From Pedobacter chinensis (GTDB lineage Bacteria; Bacteroidota; Bacteroidia; Sphingobacteriales; Sphingobacteriaceae), in assembly GCF_003339865.1 (NCBI RefSeq), contig NZ_QPKV01000018.1:1-43120 (forward strand): DNA of 43,120 nucleotides, in the 5' to 3' direction. Of the stretch, positions 25,721 to 33,966 are shown piece after piece. Each line of letters opens with the position of its first letter. The stretch's first letter is position 1. Made by a program: the position numbers and the translations under genes. The notes under the pieces were generated by a model, which saw nothing but the letters and a program-made list of their open reading frames with translations, was not told the origin of the DNA and searched no databases.

Positions 25721-26258
25721 GTAATAAAGAAAATGGCTTTAGAAGTAAATCTTTGTCTGAAACAGACTGCTTTTCGTCAGGAATGAGCCAGTTAATATTA
25801 AGATCTGTATCATTATAGATCACCCCTGTTTCTGAAGCTTTATTGAAAAAGTTATCACATTTATACAAAAATTCTGCAGTTTCACTCAATACTGAAAATC
25901 CATGCACAAAACCTCTTGGAATGTATAATTGCAATTTATTTTCTGCACTTAAACGGATGGCGACATGTTTGCCATAGGTTGGAGAACCCGGACGGGCATC
26001 CACTGCCACATCCAATACTTCACCTTTGGTAACCCTTACCAATTTAGCCTGAGCAAATGCTCCGGTTTGTGCATGTAAGCCTCTGATTACGCCATACGAA
26101 GAGAAAGATTGATTATCCTGAACAAAATCTCCAGATAAACCTGTTTTTTCTTCAAATGTTTGTTTATTAAAGCTTTCAAAAAAGTATCCTCTCGGATCTT
26201 CGAAAACTCTTGGTTTGATAATCATGCAATCTTTTAAACCCGTCTGCTCAATTTCCAT
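25710..26258 (-). CDS. rfbC: dTDP-4-dehydrorhamnose 3,5-epimerase
   Basis: 182 residues, normal for RmlC. It epimerises C3 and C5 of dTDP-4-keto-6-deoxyglucose. The cupin core is evident: DPRGYFFESF (21-30), RGLHAQ (59-64) with the catalytic His62, GEVLDVAVDAR (79-89), and IPRGFVHGFSVLS (113-125) before Tyr132. The start codon shares one base with the rfbB stop (TAATG) and its end overlaps rfbD. Confidence 0.96.
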   Translation of the reverse strand: MEIEQTGLKDCMIIKPRVFEDPRGYFFESFNKQTFEEKTGLSGDFVQDNQSFSSYGVIRGLHAQTGAFAQAKLVRVTKGEVLDVAVDARPGSPTYGKHVAIRLSAENKLQLYIPRGFVHGFSVLSETAEFLYKCDNFFNKASETGVIYNDTDLNINWLIPDEKQSVSDKDLLLKPFSLLHEQ

Positions 26259-27310
26259 TATTTATTGCTGTATTGTTGTTCATAATACGATTGGTAATTT
26301 CCAGAGGTTACATTGTTTAACCATTCTTCATTTTGAAGATACCAATCCACTGTTTTTGCAAGCCCTTCCTCAAACTGCAAACTAGGTACCCAATCCAATT
26401 CTTTCTGCAATTTCGTTGAATCAATCGCATAACGTAAATCATGCCCTGCCCGGTCAGTTACATAGGTAATTAATTTTGCAGATTCCCCAGCCTCACGACC
26501 GAGCTTCTGATCCATGATATTACACAACAAATTAATGAGATCGATGTTTTTCCACTCATTGTGACCACCAATATTATAGGTATCGCCTGTTTTGGCATGA
26601 TGAAAAATCACATCAATGGCACGGGCATGATCTTCTACCCATAACCAGTCACGAACATTCTCTCCTTTTCCGTATACCGGAACGGGTTTATTGTTTTTAA
26701 TGTTATTAATTGCCAATGGAATTAATTTTTCAGGAAAATGGTGGGAACCATAGTTGTTAGAACAGTTAGAGATCACACAATCCATTCCATAAGTATCATG
26801 ATAAGCCCGTACAAAATGATCAGAACTTGCTTTTGAAGCAGAATAAGGACTATGCGGATCGTAAGCGGTAGTTTCAGTGAACATTCCCTCTTCTCCTAAA
26901 GCACCGTATACCTCATCTGTACTCACATGATAGAAACGTTTTTGATCATAACTGCCTTTCCAGTATTCACGCGCTGCATTCAATAAATTTACTGTTCCGA
27001 TCACATTGGTCATCACAAAGGCTGTTGGATCGGTAATTGATCGATCCACGTGACTTTCTGCTGCTAAATGAATCACTGCATCAAAATTTTCGTTCCTGAA
27101 CAACTGATTAATTGCGTCTGCATCTGTTATGTCTTCTTTTACAAATTTGTAATTAGGTTTATGCTCAATATCAGTTAAATTAGCCAGATTACCAGCATAG
27201 GTTAACTTATCAAGATTAACAATTTCGTAATTAGGGTAGCTATTTACAAATCGGCGGACTACATGAGAGCCAATAAAGCCCGCACCACCAGTAATAAGGA
27301 TTTTTTTCAC
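26258..27310 (-). CDS. rfbB: dTDP-glucose 4,6-dehydratase
   Basis: 350 residues, full length. It converts dTDP-glucose to dTDP-4-keto-6-deoxyglucose using bound NAD+. GGAGFIGSH (8-16) is the Rossmann loop; STDEVYG (130-136) holds catalytic Asp132 and Glu133; YSASK (156-160) is the YxxxK pair; NCSNNYG follows. It is first in the operon order B-C-D-A. The 250 bp upstream (27311-27560) probably holds the promoter; a TCGGT/ACCGA inverted repeat lies at 27451-27465. All four rhamnose genes are present, so the organism can make dTDP-L-rhamnose; no glycosyltransferase is in view. Confidence 0.97.
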   Translation of the reverse strand: MKKILITGGAGFIGSHVVRRFVNSYPNYEIVNLDKLTYAGNLANLTDIEHKPNYKFVKEDITDADAINQLFRNENFDAVIHLAAESHVDRSITDPTAFVMTNVIGTVNLLNAAREYWKGSYDQKRFYHVSTDEVYGALGEEGMFTETTAYDPHSPYSASKASSDHFVRAYHDTYGMDCVISNCSNNYGSHHFPEKLIPLAINNIKNNKPVPVYGKGENVRDWLWVEDHARAIDVIFHHAKTGDTYNIGGHNEWKNIDLINLLCNIMDQKLGREAGESAKLITYVTDRAGHDLRYAIDSTKLQKELDWVPSLQFEEGLAKTVDWYLQNEEWLNNVTSGNYQSYYEQQYSNK

Positions 27311-27560
27311 AGTTATTAAATGATTTTCAATCGGCTAAAATACCATAGTTATTACAAATAAGCAACTTATCCCCTCAGATTACCCTTTAATTATATTACG
27401 ATTAATCTTTTAAGCTTCAAATAAATCTATTACTTTATCCTACTCCCTGGTCGGTGGCTTACCGAACAACCAGCGTTATATTGGTTATCGCCGATAAGAT
27501 AATCGCACAAATAATGTAAACTCAGATCAGCTACCGCCGATTGATTCCTTTAAAAAACCA

Positions 27561-28745
27561 TTAAATCTCATGTTCCTGAAGTATGGATGTTTTTAATAAA
27601 GCCTCTTTTGCCACTAAAAGGAAAAATGCTTCCAGTAATTTTTCCAGCTTTTCATAAAGCTGATAGAGATATCGGTTATCGAGATCTGAAATACTGCCCG
27701 CTTTGCTCAGGCCACAATGAAGCCATTCCTGTAATCCATAACGGATGTGCTTTATTTTTTTTAGTTTTAAGTTTTTCTTCAGGTATAACAGAGGCTCTTC
27801 CTGCTCAAAACGCGTTAAAAATCTCACATCATAATCTGAAGCAGCCTGATCGCCTTCGGCCGCCCATTTGCTTCGTACACTATTTATCCAATCGCCAAAA
27901 GTAGCCGCATGATCGCAATATGGTGCATTCCTTTCATAGGGCAAGTCATTTTTAACGATCAGATAACCTGCCTGCAGCAATTGAATCAGTTGTTCGTGAA
28001 AATAAACCAGCGAACCTGCTTTCTTAAAGCAAAAACCCTCCGTTAATGCAGCCTTAAACCAACCTTTCAAATCTCTTTGATATTCGCCGAGGCTACAGCC
28101 ACTGAAAAAAGATTCGATTTCTAAATAGGGATCTTTTAAATGTTGGTCATTTAACAATAATGGGCAGGTATCTTCAAACTGGCTTATTTTATGATGTTTG
28201 ATCTCATTACTAATTTTGCGGGATAGATGCTCATAAATTAACCAGGCAGCAACCAGTAATTTTTTGGTACAGGAATAAAGGGGAAAAATGCATTTGCCTG
28301 CGGAATCGGAAACGCAGGAATGAAGTGCGTTTTCCAGCCAATCGTGAAGCGCCGATTTATAATAAGCAAGATCACTTTTCACGAAAACGGAACGTATGGC
28401 TAAAAATGGCGACATGATTTCTTCTTCGGATAAAAGCTCCTTACCAGGTATGAATCGTGGATTGACCTGACGCATAGAAAGGTCAGTTTTCAATCGCTCG
28501 AAAGTAGTTTCATCTTCATTTAAATCAGATGAAAGCTGATAAAGTTCAACAAGTTGTTCATAAAAGCAGAGCAAATCGGCAGGACTATTTCTTTCCGTCA
28601 AAAATTTATCTGTCACTGCCAATTCCAGCCATTCCTCAACAAATTGTAAATGCCCTTCTAAAGTTTTTGATTCAAAGAATTTCTTTAAGAATGCTGTAAA
28701 TGGCACATCAGTCAAATCGATATCTTTAATGTCTTTCATATTCAT
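27561..28745 (-). CDS. Unrecognised protein with four internal ~60-residue helical repeats
   Basis: 394 residues, no signal peptide or membrane segment, so presumably cytoplasmic. I do not recognise a family. Four copies of one motif are spaced about 95-110 residues apart: residues 14-73, 113-175, 206-267 and 317-380. Each has a hydrophobic lead ending in FF or similar, a (Y/H)xxxLxxWLxxAL core (W39, W136, W229, W341) and, about 22 residues later, a YExLxxLLxA helix (FYEQLVEL, FHEQLIQL, LYEKLEKL). The second copy is the most diverged at that helix. The linkers after the repeats are also similar in length. It is probably an all-helical solenoid for protein binding. It is transcribed divergently from a XRE-S24 repressor, with a perfect palindrome between them, so expression is probably repressor-controlled. 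MNM offers two possible starts. Confidence 0.8.
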   Translation of the reverse strand: MNMKDIKDIDLTDVPFTAFLKKFFESKTLEGHLQFVEEWLELAVTDKFLTERNSPADLLCFYEQLVELYQLSSDLNEDETTFERLKTDLSMRQVNPRFIPGKELLSEEEIMSPFLAIRSVFVKSDLAYYKSALHDWLENALHSCVSDSAGKCIFPLYSCTKKLLVAAWLIYEHLSRKISNEIKHHKISQFEDTCPLLLNDQHLKDPYLEIESFFSGCSLGEYQRDLKGWFKAALTEGFCFKKAGSLVYFHEQLIQLLQAGYLIVKNDLPYERNAPYCDHAATFGDWINSVRSKWAAEGDQAASDYDVRFLTRFEQEEPLLYLKKNLKLKKIKHIRYGLQEWLHCGLSKAGSISDLDNRYLYQLYEKLEKLLEAFFLLVAKEALLKTSILQEHEI

Positions 28746-28786
28746 TTTTAGTTATATCTGATTTTATTTTATCTTGCGTATTGCTT

Positions 28787-28841
28787 AAACGAATATACTC
28801 ATTAAAGTTAAGTAAAACGAATAAAAATTCGTTTTACTTAA
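28787..28841. promoter_or_regulatory. Perfect 15-bp inverted-repeat operator between divergent genes
   Basis: TTAAGTAAAACGAAT (28808-28822) and its exact reverse complement (28827-28841) flank a 4-nt AAAA spacer. An extra half-site AAACGAAT lies at 28787-28794 in direct orientation, 28 bp before the matching half of the palindrome. The palindrome ends 14 bp before the repressor start codon, ideal for autoregulation, and the lone half-site is nearer the divergent gene. Assignment to the adjacent XRE-S24 protein is inference. Confidence 0.75.
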
Positions 28842-28854
28842 AAATAACCAATAA

Positions 28855-29502
28855 ATGACTGAAAATCAGAGATTAAAAATTATACTTGATAAATTAAATT
28901 TTAAAACCCAAAAGGAATTTGCACAACAACTGAATATTCAGCAAGGTTCCCTTTCGGATGTGTTGAGAGGAAGAATCGGGATTTCGAATGCAATAAAAGA
29001 CCGGCTAGATTTAAAATTTAATGTAAATTTGGAGTGGCTTGAAACCGGAATTGGAGAGCCCTTTTTGAAAAAAGGACCCGTTGTATCAGAAAGCAAAGAA
29101 GGCGTACCCTATTTTGACATTAGTCTTTCGGATACCGATACATTATTACTGGAAGAAGAGCAGGCAGATTATTTTGTGAATTATAAGCCATTTAATGATT
29201 GTACGGCTTATTTACCTGTTTATGGAGATAGCATGTATCCAAAATACGCCTCAGGCGAAATTATTGCAGTAAGGGAAATAACCAATTATGAGGTTTTGCA
29301 ATGGGGCGAGGCTTATGTGGTAATGACCAATGAAAAAGCCAATCATCTGCGCAGCATCAAGCTCATTTTTGAACACCAGGATAAAAACAAGCTTATTTTG
29401 CGTTCATCGAATCCTAACTTTAAAGGCGACACGGTAATTGATAAGGGGAGTATCAGTTCCCTTTATATCATCAAAGGAAAAATTACCAGAAATTTGATAT
29501 AA
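28855..29502 (+). CDS. XRE-family repressor with C-terminal S24 (LexA/CI-like) domain
   Basis: 215 residues. The N-terminal helix-turn-helix (about 4-60, KTQKEFAQQLNIQQGSLSDV) is of XRE type; the C-terminal S24 domain (about 105-215) has YGDSMYPKYASGEIIAV with Ser126 in the nucleophile position. The usual catalytic lysine, found in a VKR-type motif after the VV(M/A) strand, appears as HLRSI (164-168), and no Ala-Gly or Cys-Gly cleavage dipeptide stands out in the linker (72-100), so self-cleavage may be lost. This architecture is typical of prophage and mobile-element repressors and of host regulators in Bacteroidota. A perfect inverted repeat lies directly upstream. No phage genes are nearby. 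Confidence 0.85.
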   Translation: MTENQRLKIILDKLNFKTQKEFAQQLNIQQGSLSDVLRGRIGISNAIKDRLDLKFNVNLEWLETGIGEPFLKKGPVVSESKEGVPYFDISLSDTDTLLLEEEQADYFVNYKPFNDCTAYLPVYGDSMYPKYASGEIIAVREITNYEVLQWGEAYVVMTNEKANHLRSIKLIFEHQDKNKLILRSSNPNFKGDTVIDKGSISSLYIIKGKITRNLI

Positions 29503-30209
29503 AAGGTGTGTTTTTAGTTTATGATTTACCAACGAAGGGCAAATGGGAAAAATCAAAGCTGTCGTCATTGAAAACGATCTTTCATCGTTTTGTGGCAATC
29601 TCCTTCCTTGTTTTCTGAGCATAAGATGCATTTAACCACAGAGGGCACAAAGCTTTCACAGAGGAACACAGAGTTTGATGTTCGCTATTAAATTCGTGTT
29701 CTCGATTCTTTCCCCAGTGCGCTGTGGTTATTTCTAAAACTAAGCTTGGCGTTCTTTGCGCCTGCTTTCAGTTCTTTGCGGTAAAATAAAAGATGTTTCC
29801 ACTATTGATTAACCGCAAAGGGCACAAAGTTTTTCGCAAAGGGAACAAAGCCATTCTTTTTACCACAGAGGCCACAAAGCTTTTCACAGAGCACACGAAG
29901 AGATACAGTATAATATTGTACGCTGTGCCTTTCCCGGTGCACGCTGTGGTTATTTATTACGCACCTGCCTTGGCGTTCTTTGCGCCTTCTTTCAGTTCTT
30001 TGCGGTAAAATAAAAAATGTATCCGCTATTGAGATTAACCGCAAAAGACCAAAGTTTTTCGCAGAGGAAAACCGAGTTTGGTGTTCGCTATCAACTTCAG
30101 GTCTTGATGCGCTGCGGTTATACTGATAGAAATTTACATGTTTCCGTCAACATTTTTCATATCCATAAAAATTTAACTATTTTAACCCAAGATTTGGTAA
30201 CGCCTTTAA
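29503..30209. repeat. Intergenic palindromic repeat cluster (ACCGCAAAG/CTTTGCGGT type)
   Basis: No gene. Just after the repressor an AAAACGAT-CTTTC-ATCGTTTT hairpin (29571-29591) may serve as its terminator; its arms resemble the operator half-site. From about 29632 to 30125 come alternating inverted units: ACCACAGAGG...CTGTGGTTA and CTTTGCGCC...TTGCGGTAAA...TTAACCGCAAAG. A ~78-bp unit starting CTTGGCGTTCTTTGCG occurs at 29744 and again at 29969 with about 90% identity, giving a 225-bp direct repeat. Short frames through these units are shadows. Confidence 0.75.
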
Positions 30210-31163
30210 ATGAGAGAAGCTTTATTTGTTAAACAAAATTCGGAAAAGTGGCAACATTACGATAGTATGCAACAAGCCAATCCTGACGAAATTGCAAATC
30301 AGTTCATTGAAATAACAAATGATCTGGCTTACTCAAAAACATTTTATCCAAATTCTAAAACTACAGCATATTTAAACGGCTTAGCCTCTAAATTACACCA
30401 GTCTGTTTATAAAAACAAGAAAGAAAAGTCCAATCGATTCATTCATTTTTGGAAAACAGAATTACCCCTTTTGTTTTTATTTCATCGGAAACAGATTTTT
30501 TATGCCCTCGCATTTTTTTTAATCTCCTGCGCCATTGGCGCCATCTCTGCAAAATACGACGACACATTTGTTCGCTTAATCATGGGAGATGGCTACGTAA
30601 ACATGACCAATGAAAACATTGCAAAAGGAGATCCATTTGGCGTATATAAGCAACAAAACGAATTTATGATGTTTATGCAAATTGGATTAAACAATATTTT
30701 CGTGGCATTGTACACTTTCGTTCTGGGAATTATTTTCTCCTTTGGCTCCATTGTATCACTTTTTAGAAATGGAATAATGCTGGGGTCTTTTCAATACTTC
30801 TTTTTTAGCAAAGGCCTTGGATTGCAATCTGTACTGGTTATCTGGATTCATGGAACACTAGAAATTTCGGCCATCGTTTTAGCGGGGGCTGCGGGGCTGG
30901 TTTTAGGGAACAGCTTTTTATTTCCTAAAACCTATACCAGAATGGAATCGGTGTTAAAAGGAGCCAAACACGGCTTAAAGATGGTACTTGGTTTAGTGCC
31001 AATTTTTATTGTCGCTGCATTTTTTGAAAGCTTTATCACGCGTCATACCGAAATGCCAATATACTTTAGCATACTCATCCTGGTGTTATCTGCTGTATTC
31101 ATCATTTGGTATGTATTTATCTATCCGGTTAAAATTTATAATAAAGAAGCTCAGCTAAATTAA
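30210..31163 (+). CDS. SpoIIM-family (stage II sporulation protein M-like) membrane protein
   Basis: 317 residues. A soluble N-terminal part (about 1-85) with EKWQHYDSMQQANPDEIANQF is followed by about six membrane segments; the NNIFVALYTFVLGIIFSFGS and HGTLEISAIVLAGAAGL stretches are typical of the SpoIIM/DUF95 family. Despite the name, these genes are common in non-sporulating bacteria next to MoxR/DUF58 genes. It is first of a six-gene operon, with only 1 nt before the next start. Function of the bacteroidotal versions is unknown. Confidence 0.88.
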   Translation: MREALFVKQNSEKWQHYDSMQQANPDEIANQFIEITNDLAYSKTFYPNSKTTAYLNGLASKLHQSVYKNKKEKSNRFIHFWKTELPLLFLFHRKQIFYALAFFLISCAIGAISAKYDDTFVRLIMGDGYVNMTNENIAKGDPFGVYKQQNEFMMFMQIGLNNIFVALYTFVLGIIFSFGSIVSLFRNGIMLGSFQYFFFSKGLGLQSVLVIWIHGTLEISAIVLAGAAGLVLGNSFLFPKTYTRMESVLKGAKHGLKMVLGLVPIFIVAAFFESFITRHTEMPIYFSILILVLSAVFIIWYVFIYPVKIYNKEAQLN

Positions 31164-31164
31164 T

Positions 31165-32049
31165 ATGACAGGAAAAATTGAATTTAAAAAACGGAGAGAT
31201 TTTGGACAGGTAATTAACGACACATTTACGTTTATGCGTCAAAACTTCAAGCCCCTCATTAAAACTTATTTTACATTTTGCGGGCTATTTGTTTTAGCCA
31301 GTATGGCATCCATGCTGATATATCAATATAAAATGGTTAATATCATTAATACCTTTGGCAATGGGCGAAGTACAAGAGGATTAGGTCTAGGCAATATTTA
31401 TGGCCTCGAATATTTCCTTTCTATACTTTTTTCACTGGCCACATATGCGAGTATGAGTGTTGCGATTCTTTCTTACATTGCTATATATGTTCAGAAAGGG
31501 AATCAAATGCCAACCACTGAAGAAGTTTGGGGGTACTTTAAATATTATTTTTTCCGTGTATTTGGAAGTTCTATAGTGCTCATCCTCATGTTGATTGCTG
31601 GTTTCATCTGCTGTTTGTTACCAGGGTTTTATTTGTTCCCGTTTGTAGCCATGATGTTCCCGATCATGGTCATGGAAAATGGCTCATTAGGTTATTCGTT
31701 TAGCAGAAGTTTCAAGATTATTAAAGATAATTTCTGGATAACTTTTGGAACATTAATCGTGGTTTGGATTATCTTATATGCCTGTATGAGCATGGTCGTT
31801 TTACCTACTACATTGTTTAATATGATCGGGATGTTTACGAGTAAAAATCCGAAAATGTCTTTAAGCTTAAGTATGATCACCGTCGTTTTACAATCGCTTT
31901 GCCAGGTGTTCACCATCATTCCGGTTATCACGATCTCATTATCATACTTCAGTTTGGTTGAACAGAAAGAAAACACGGGTTTAATGGAACGTATAGCTCA
32001 TTTTGGAAACCCAGAGAAACCTATAGATACCAGACCAGAAGAATATTAA
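31165..32049 (+). CDS. Polytopic membrane protein of the MoxR/DUF58 cluster
   Basis: 294 residues with a short cytoplasmic lead (KKRRDFGQVINDTFTFMRQN) and about five or six membrane segments. The FPFVAMMFPIMVMENGSLGYSFSRSFKIIKDNFW stretch resembles glycerophosphodiesterase-associated membrane domains and DUF4013-type proteins often found here. It starts 1 nt after the SpoIIM-like gene and ends 1 nt before the DUF4129 gene. I assign no enzymatic role. Confidence 0.75.
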   Translation: MTGKIEFKKRRDFGQVINDTFTFMRQNFKPLIKTYFTFCGLFVLASMASMLIYQYKMVNIINTFGNGRSTRGLGLGNIYGLEYFLSILFSLATYASMSVAILSYIAIYVQKGNQMPTTEEVWGYFKYYFFRVFGSSIVLILMLIAGFICCLLPGFYLFPFVAMMFPIMVMENGSLGYSFSRSFKIIKDNFWITFGTLIVVWIILYACMSMVVLPTTLFNMIGMFTSKNPKMSLSLSMITVVLQSLCQVFTIIPVITISLSYFSLVEQKENTGLMERIAHFGNPEKPIDTRPEEY

Positions 32050-32050
32050 A

Positions 32051-32779
32051 ATGCCAAAACTCGTTTTCCGATATGTACTGTTATCTTTACTGTTTTTTGT
32101 CTCCATAAATAGTAATGCTCAAACTCTTAAACCAAAGCAGGAGAAGGTTGTTATGCAAACCGACAGCAGTAAAATCTCTGCTGCTAAATTTGATAAAGAA
32201 GCGATAAACAATTACAAGGATCAAAAAGAGTTTCAGTATGATGAGATTCAGGCGCAACAACTTTCCTTATGGGATAGGTTTTGGCTATGGTTTTGGAGTT
32301 TGATTAACAGACTGTTTGTGGGAGCTGCATCTAATACTATTTCCCGATACTTTTTTATCGGTTTGGGGGTTGCTTTGGTTTTATATATTGTGGTCAAAAT
32401 CATTGGTGCAGAAAATATTTTTAGTAAAAAATCAAAAGAAGTTATTTTACCTTATGATGTAATAACCGAAAACATCCATGAAATTGATTACGAGCAGGAA
32501 TTACAACGATTGATCAAGGAGAAAAAATACCGCCTGGCAGTTAGATTGCTTTATCTGCATGCCTTAAAAAAGCTTAGTGATGCTGAAATTATAAAATGGC
32601 AACCCGATAAAACGAACTACAATTACTTGATGGAAATCACCAGGCCCGAGCTCAAAAATGAATTTAGCAGGCTTACTGTTCAGTTCGATTATATCTGGTA
32701 TGGCGACTTCCCTGTTGATGAGGCCAAATTCGGTGCCATAAACCAATCATTTGATCAACTTAATAATCAGATTAAATGA
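32051..32779 (+). CDS. DUF4129-domain membrane protein
   Basis: 242 residues. A signal peptide (to about residue 24, NSNA) and a periplasmic segment are followed by a membrane helix (about 100-117) and a C-terminal cytoplasmic domain. In that domain LQRLIKEKKYRLAVRLLYLHAL, NYNYLMEI and FDYIWYGDFPVDEAKF match DUF4129, a domain otherwise fused to transglutaminase-like proteins. The stop overlaps the next start by 4 nt (ATGA). Confidence 0.85.
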   Translation: MPKLVFRYVLLSLLFFVSINSNAQTLKPKQEKVVMQTDSSKISAAKFDKEAINNYKDQKEFQYDEIQAQQLSLWDRFWLWFWSLINRLFVGAASNTISRYFFIGLGVALVLYIVVKIIGAENIFSKKSKEVILPYDVITENIHEIDYEQELQRLIKEKKYRLAVRLLYLHALKKLSDAEIIKWQPDKTNYNYLMEITRPELKNEFSRLTVQFDYIWYGDFPVDEAKFGAINQSFDQLNNQIK

Positions 32780-33966
32780 GAGGATATAAAATTTACTTCA
32801 GTATTGGTTTGATTTTAATTTTGATTTATCTGGTTGCACAATACAACAAACCAACACCAACCAATTGGGCGCCAACTTATCTTTCAACAGATAAAATCCC
32901 TTACGGCACCTTTATATTAAGAGATCGGATTAAAGATGTATTACCAAAAGCACTGATTCAACAATCAAAAGCCGCGGTTTATAATACCTTAAAAAACAAG
33001 CATTTTAACAAGGCAGCCTACCTCATTGTTGCACAAAAGGTTGATGTTACCCAAACTGACTTCAATGAAATGAAAAAGTATATGCAAGCCGGTAATGCCA
33101 TTTTTATTGCCAGTTACAATTTTGGTAAACTTGAAAAAGAATTGGGAATCAAAACATCTACTACCCTATCGGCTGAAAGAAGCTCGCTTAACTTTACCAA
33201 TCCCGATTTAAAAACCGAAGCCAACTATGGGTTTGAAAGAGGAATCGGAACGCAATTTTTTAGTAAAATAGACTATAAAAAAGCGATAGTTTTAGGGATA
33301 AATAATAACCAGAAACCCAATTTCATAAAGTATAATTATGGTAAAGGCGGCCTTTATCTCATTGCTGAACCTGGTTTTTACACCAATTTCACATTGCTGG
33401 ATAAATATGGTGCTGAATATGCGGCAAAAACCTTAAGTTATTTACAGGAAAGCCACCAGTTAATTTTCGATGAGTATTTCTCCTCGCAAAAAAATGAAAC
33501 TACGGATCTGCTCAGGGTTTTCTTTAAGCATCCTGAATTGAGGTGGGCATATTATCTTACCATATTCAGCCTGATCATTTTTGTGCTTTATGAAATAAAA
33601 CGCCGGCAAAGAATTATTCCAATTGCCGATCCGTTTACCAATTCATCAGTAGCATTTGCGAACGTGGTAGGCAGCGTTTATTATCACGAAAGAAATAATC
33701 TGGACATTGCCTCAAAAAAAATAAACTATTTTTTAGAACATCTCCGCAGCAGATATTATATTAAAACCAATGAAATAGATAGCAATTTTGCTACTGTATT
33801 AATGGAGAAAACCGATATAAATGAGCCATCGGCTAAAACACTTACCAGATACTTTATACAAATACCCCAAAAAAGCGATTTGAGTGATCACGACCTGATC
33901 AGTTTAAATCAAAGCATAGAAAATTTTTATCAAAATACGCAAAGCAATGGAGCAGGAACAGTTTAA
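32776..33966 (+). CDS. DUF4350-domain protein
   Basis: 396 residues. An N-terminal anchor (about 5-22) and a DUF4350-like Rossmann-type domain (about 25-240: SKAAVYNTLKNKHFNKAAYLIV, AGNAIFIASYNFG, YGKGGLYLIAEPGFYTN) precede a second membrane helix (about 258-276) and a cytoplasmic C-terminal domain. It overlaps its upstream neighbour by 4 nt and the MoxR gene by 20 nt, so the cluster is tightly coupled. Function not established. Confidence 0.83.
   Translation: MRGYKIYFSIGLILILIYLVAQYNKPTPTNWAPTYLSTDKIPYGTFILRDRIKDVLPKALIQQSKAAVYNTLKNKHFNKAAYLIVAQKVDVTQTDFNEMKKYMQAGNAIFIASYNFGKLEKELGIKTSTTLSAERSSLNFTNPDLKTEANYGFERGIGTQFFSKIDYKKAIVLGINNNQKPNFIKYNYGKGGLYLIAEPGFYTNFTLLDKYGAEYAAKTLSYLQESHQLIFDEYFSSQKNETTDLLRVFFKHPELRWAYYLTIFSLIIFVLYEIKRRQRIIPIADPFTNSSVAFANVVGSVYYHERNNLDIASKKINYFLEHLRSRYYIKTNEIDSNFATVLMEKTDINEPSAKTLTRYFIQIPQKSDLSDHDLISLNQSIENFYQNTQSNGAGTV

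Noticed and set aside
28746..29502. XRE-S24 regulator as sign of a prophage
   Set aside because: No integrase, structural, lysis or replication genes are nearby; chromosomal housekeeping genes flank it on both sides.
29793..30232. Short open frames on both strands in the 29.6-30.1 kb intergenic cluster
   Set aside because: They follow the repeat units and mirror each other on opposite strands, as expected from palindromic DNA.
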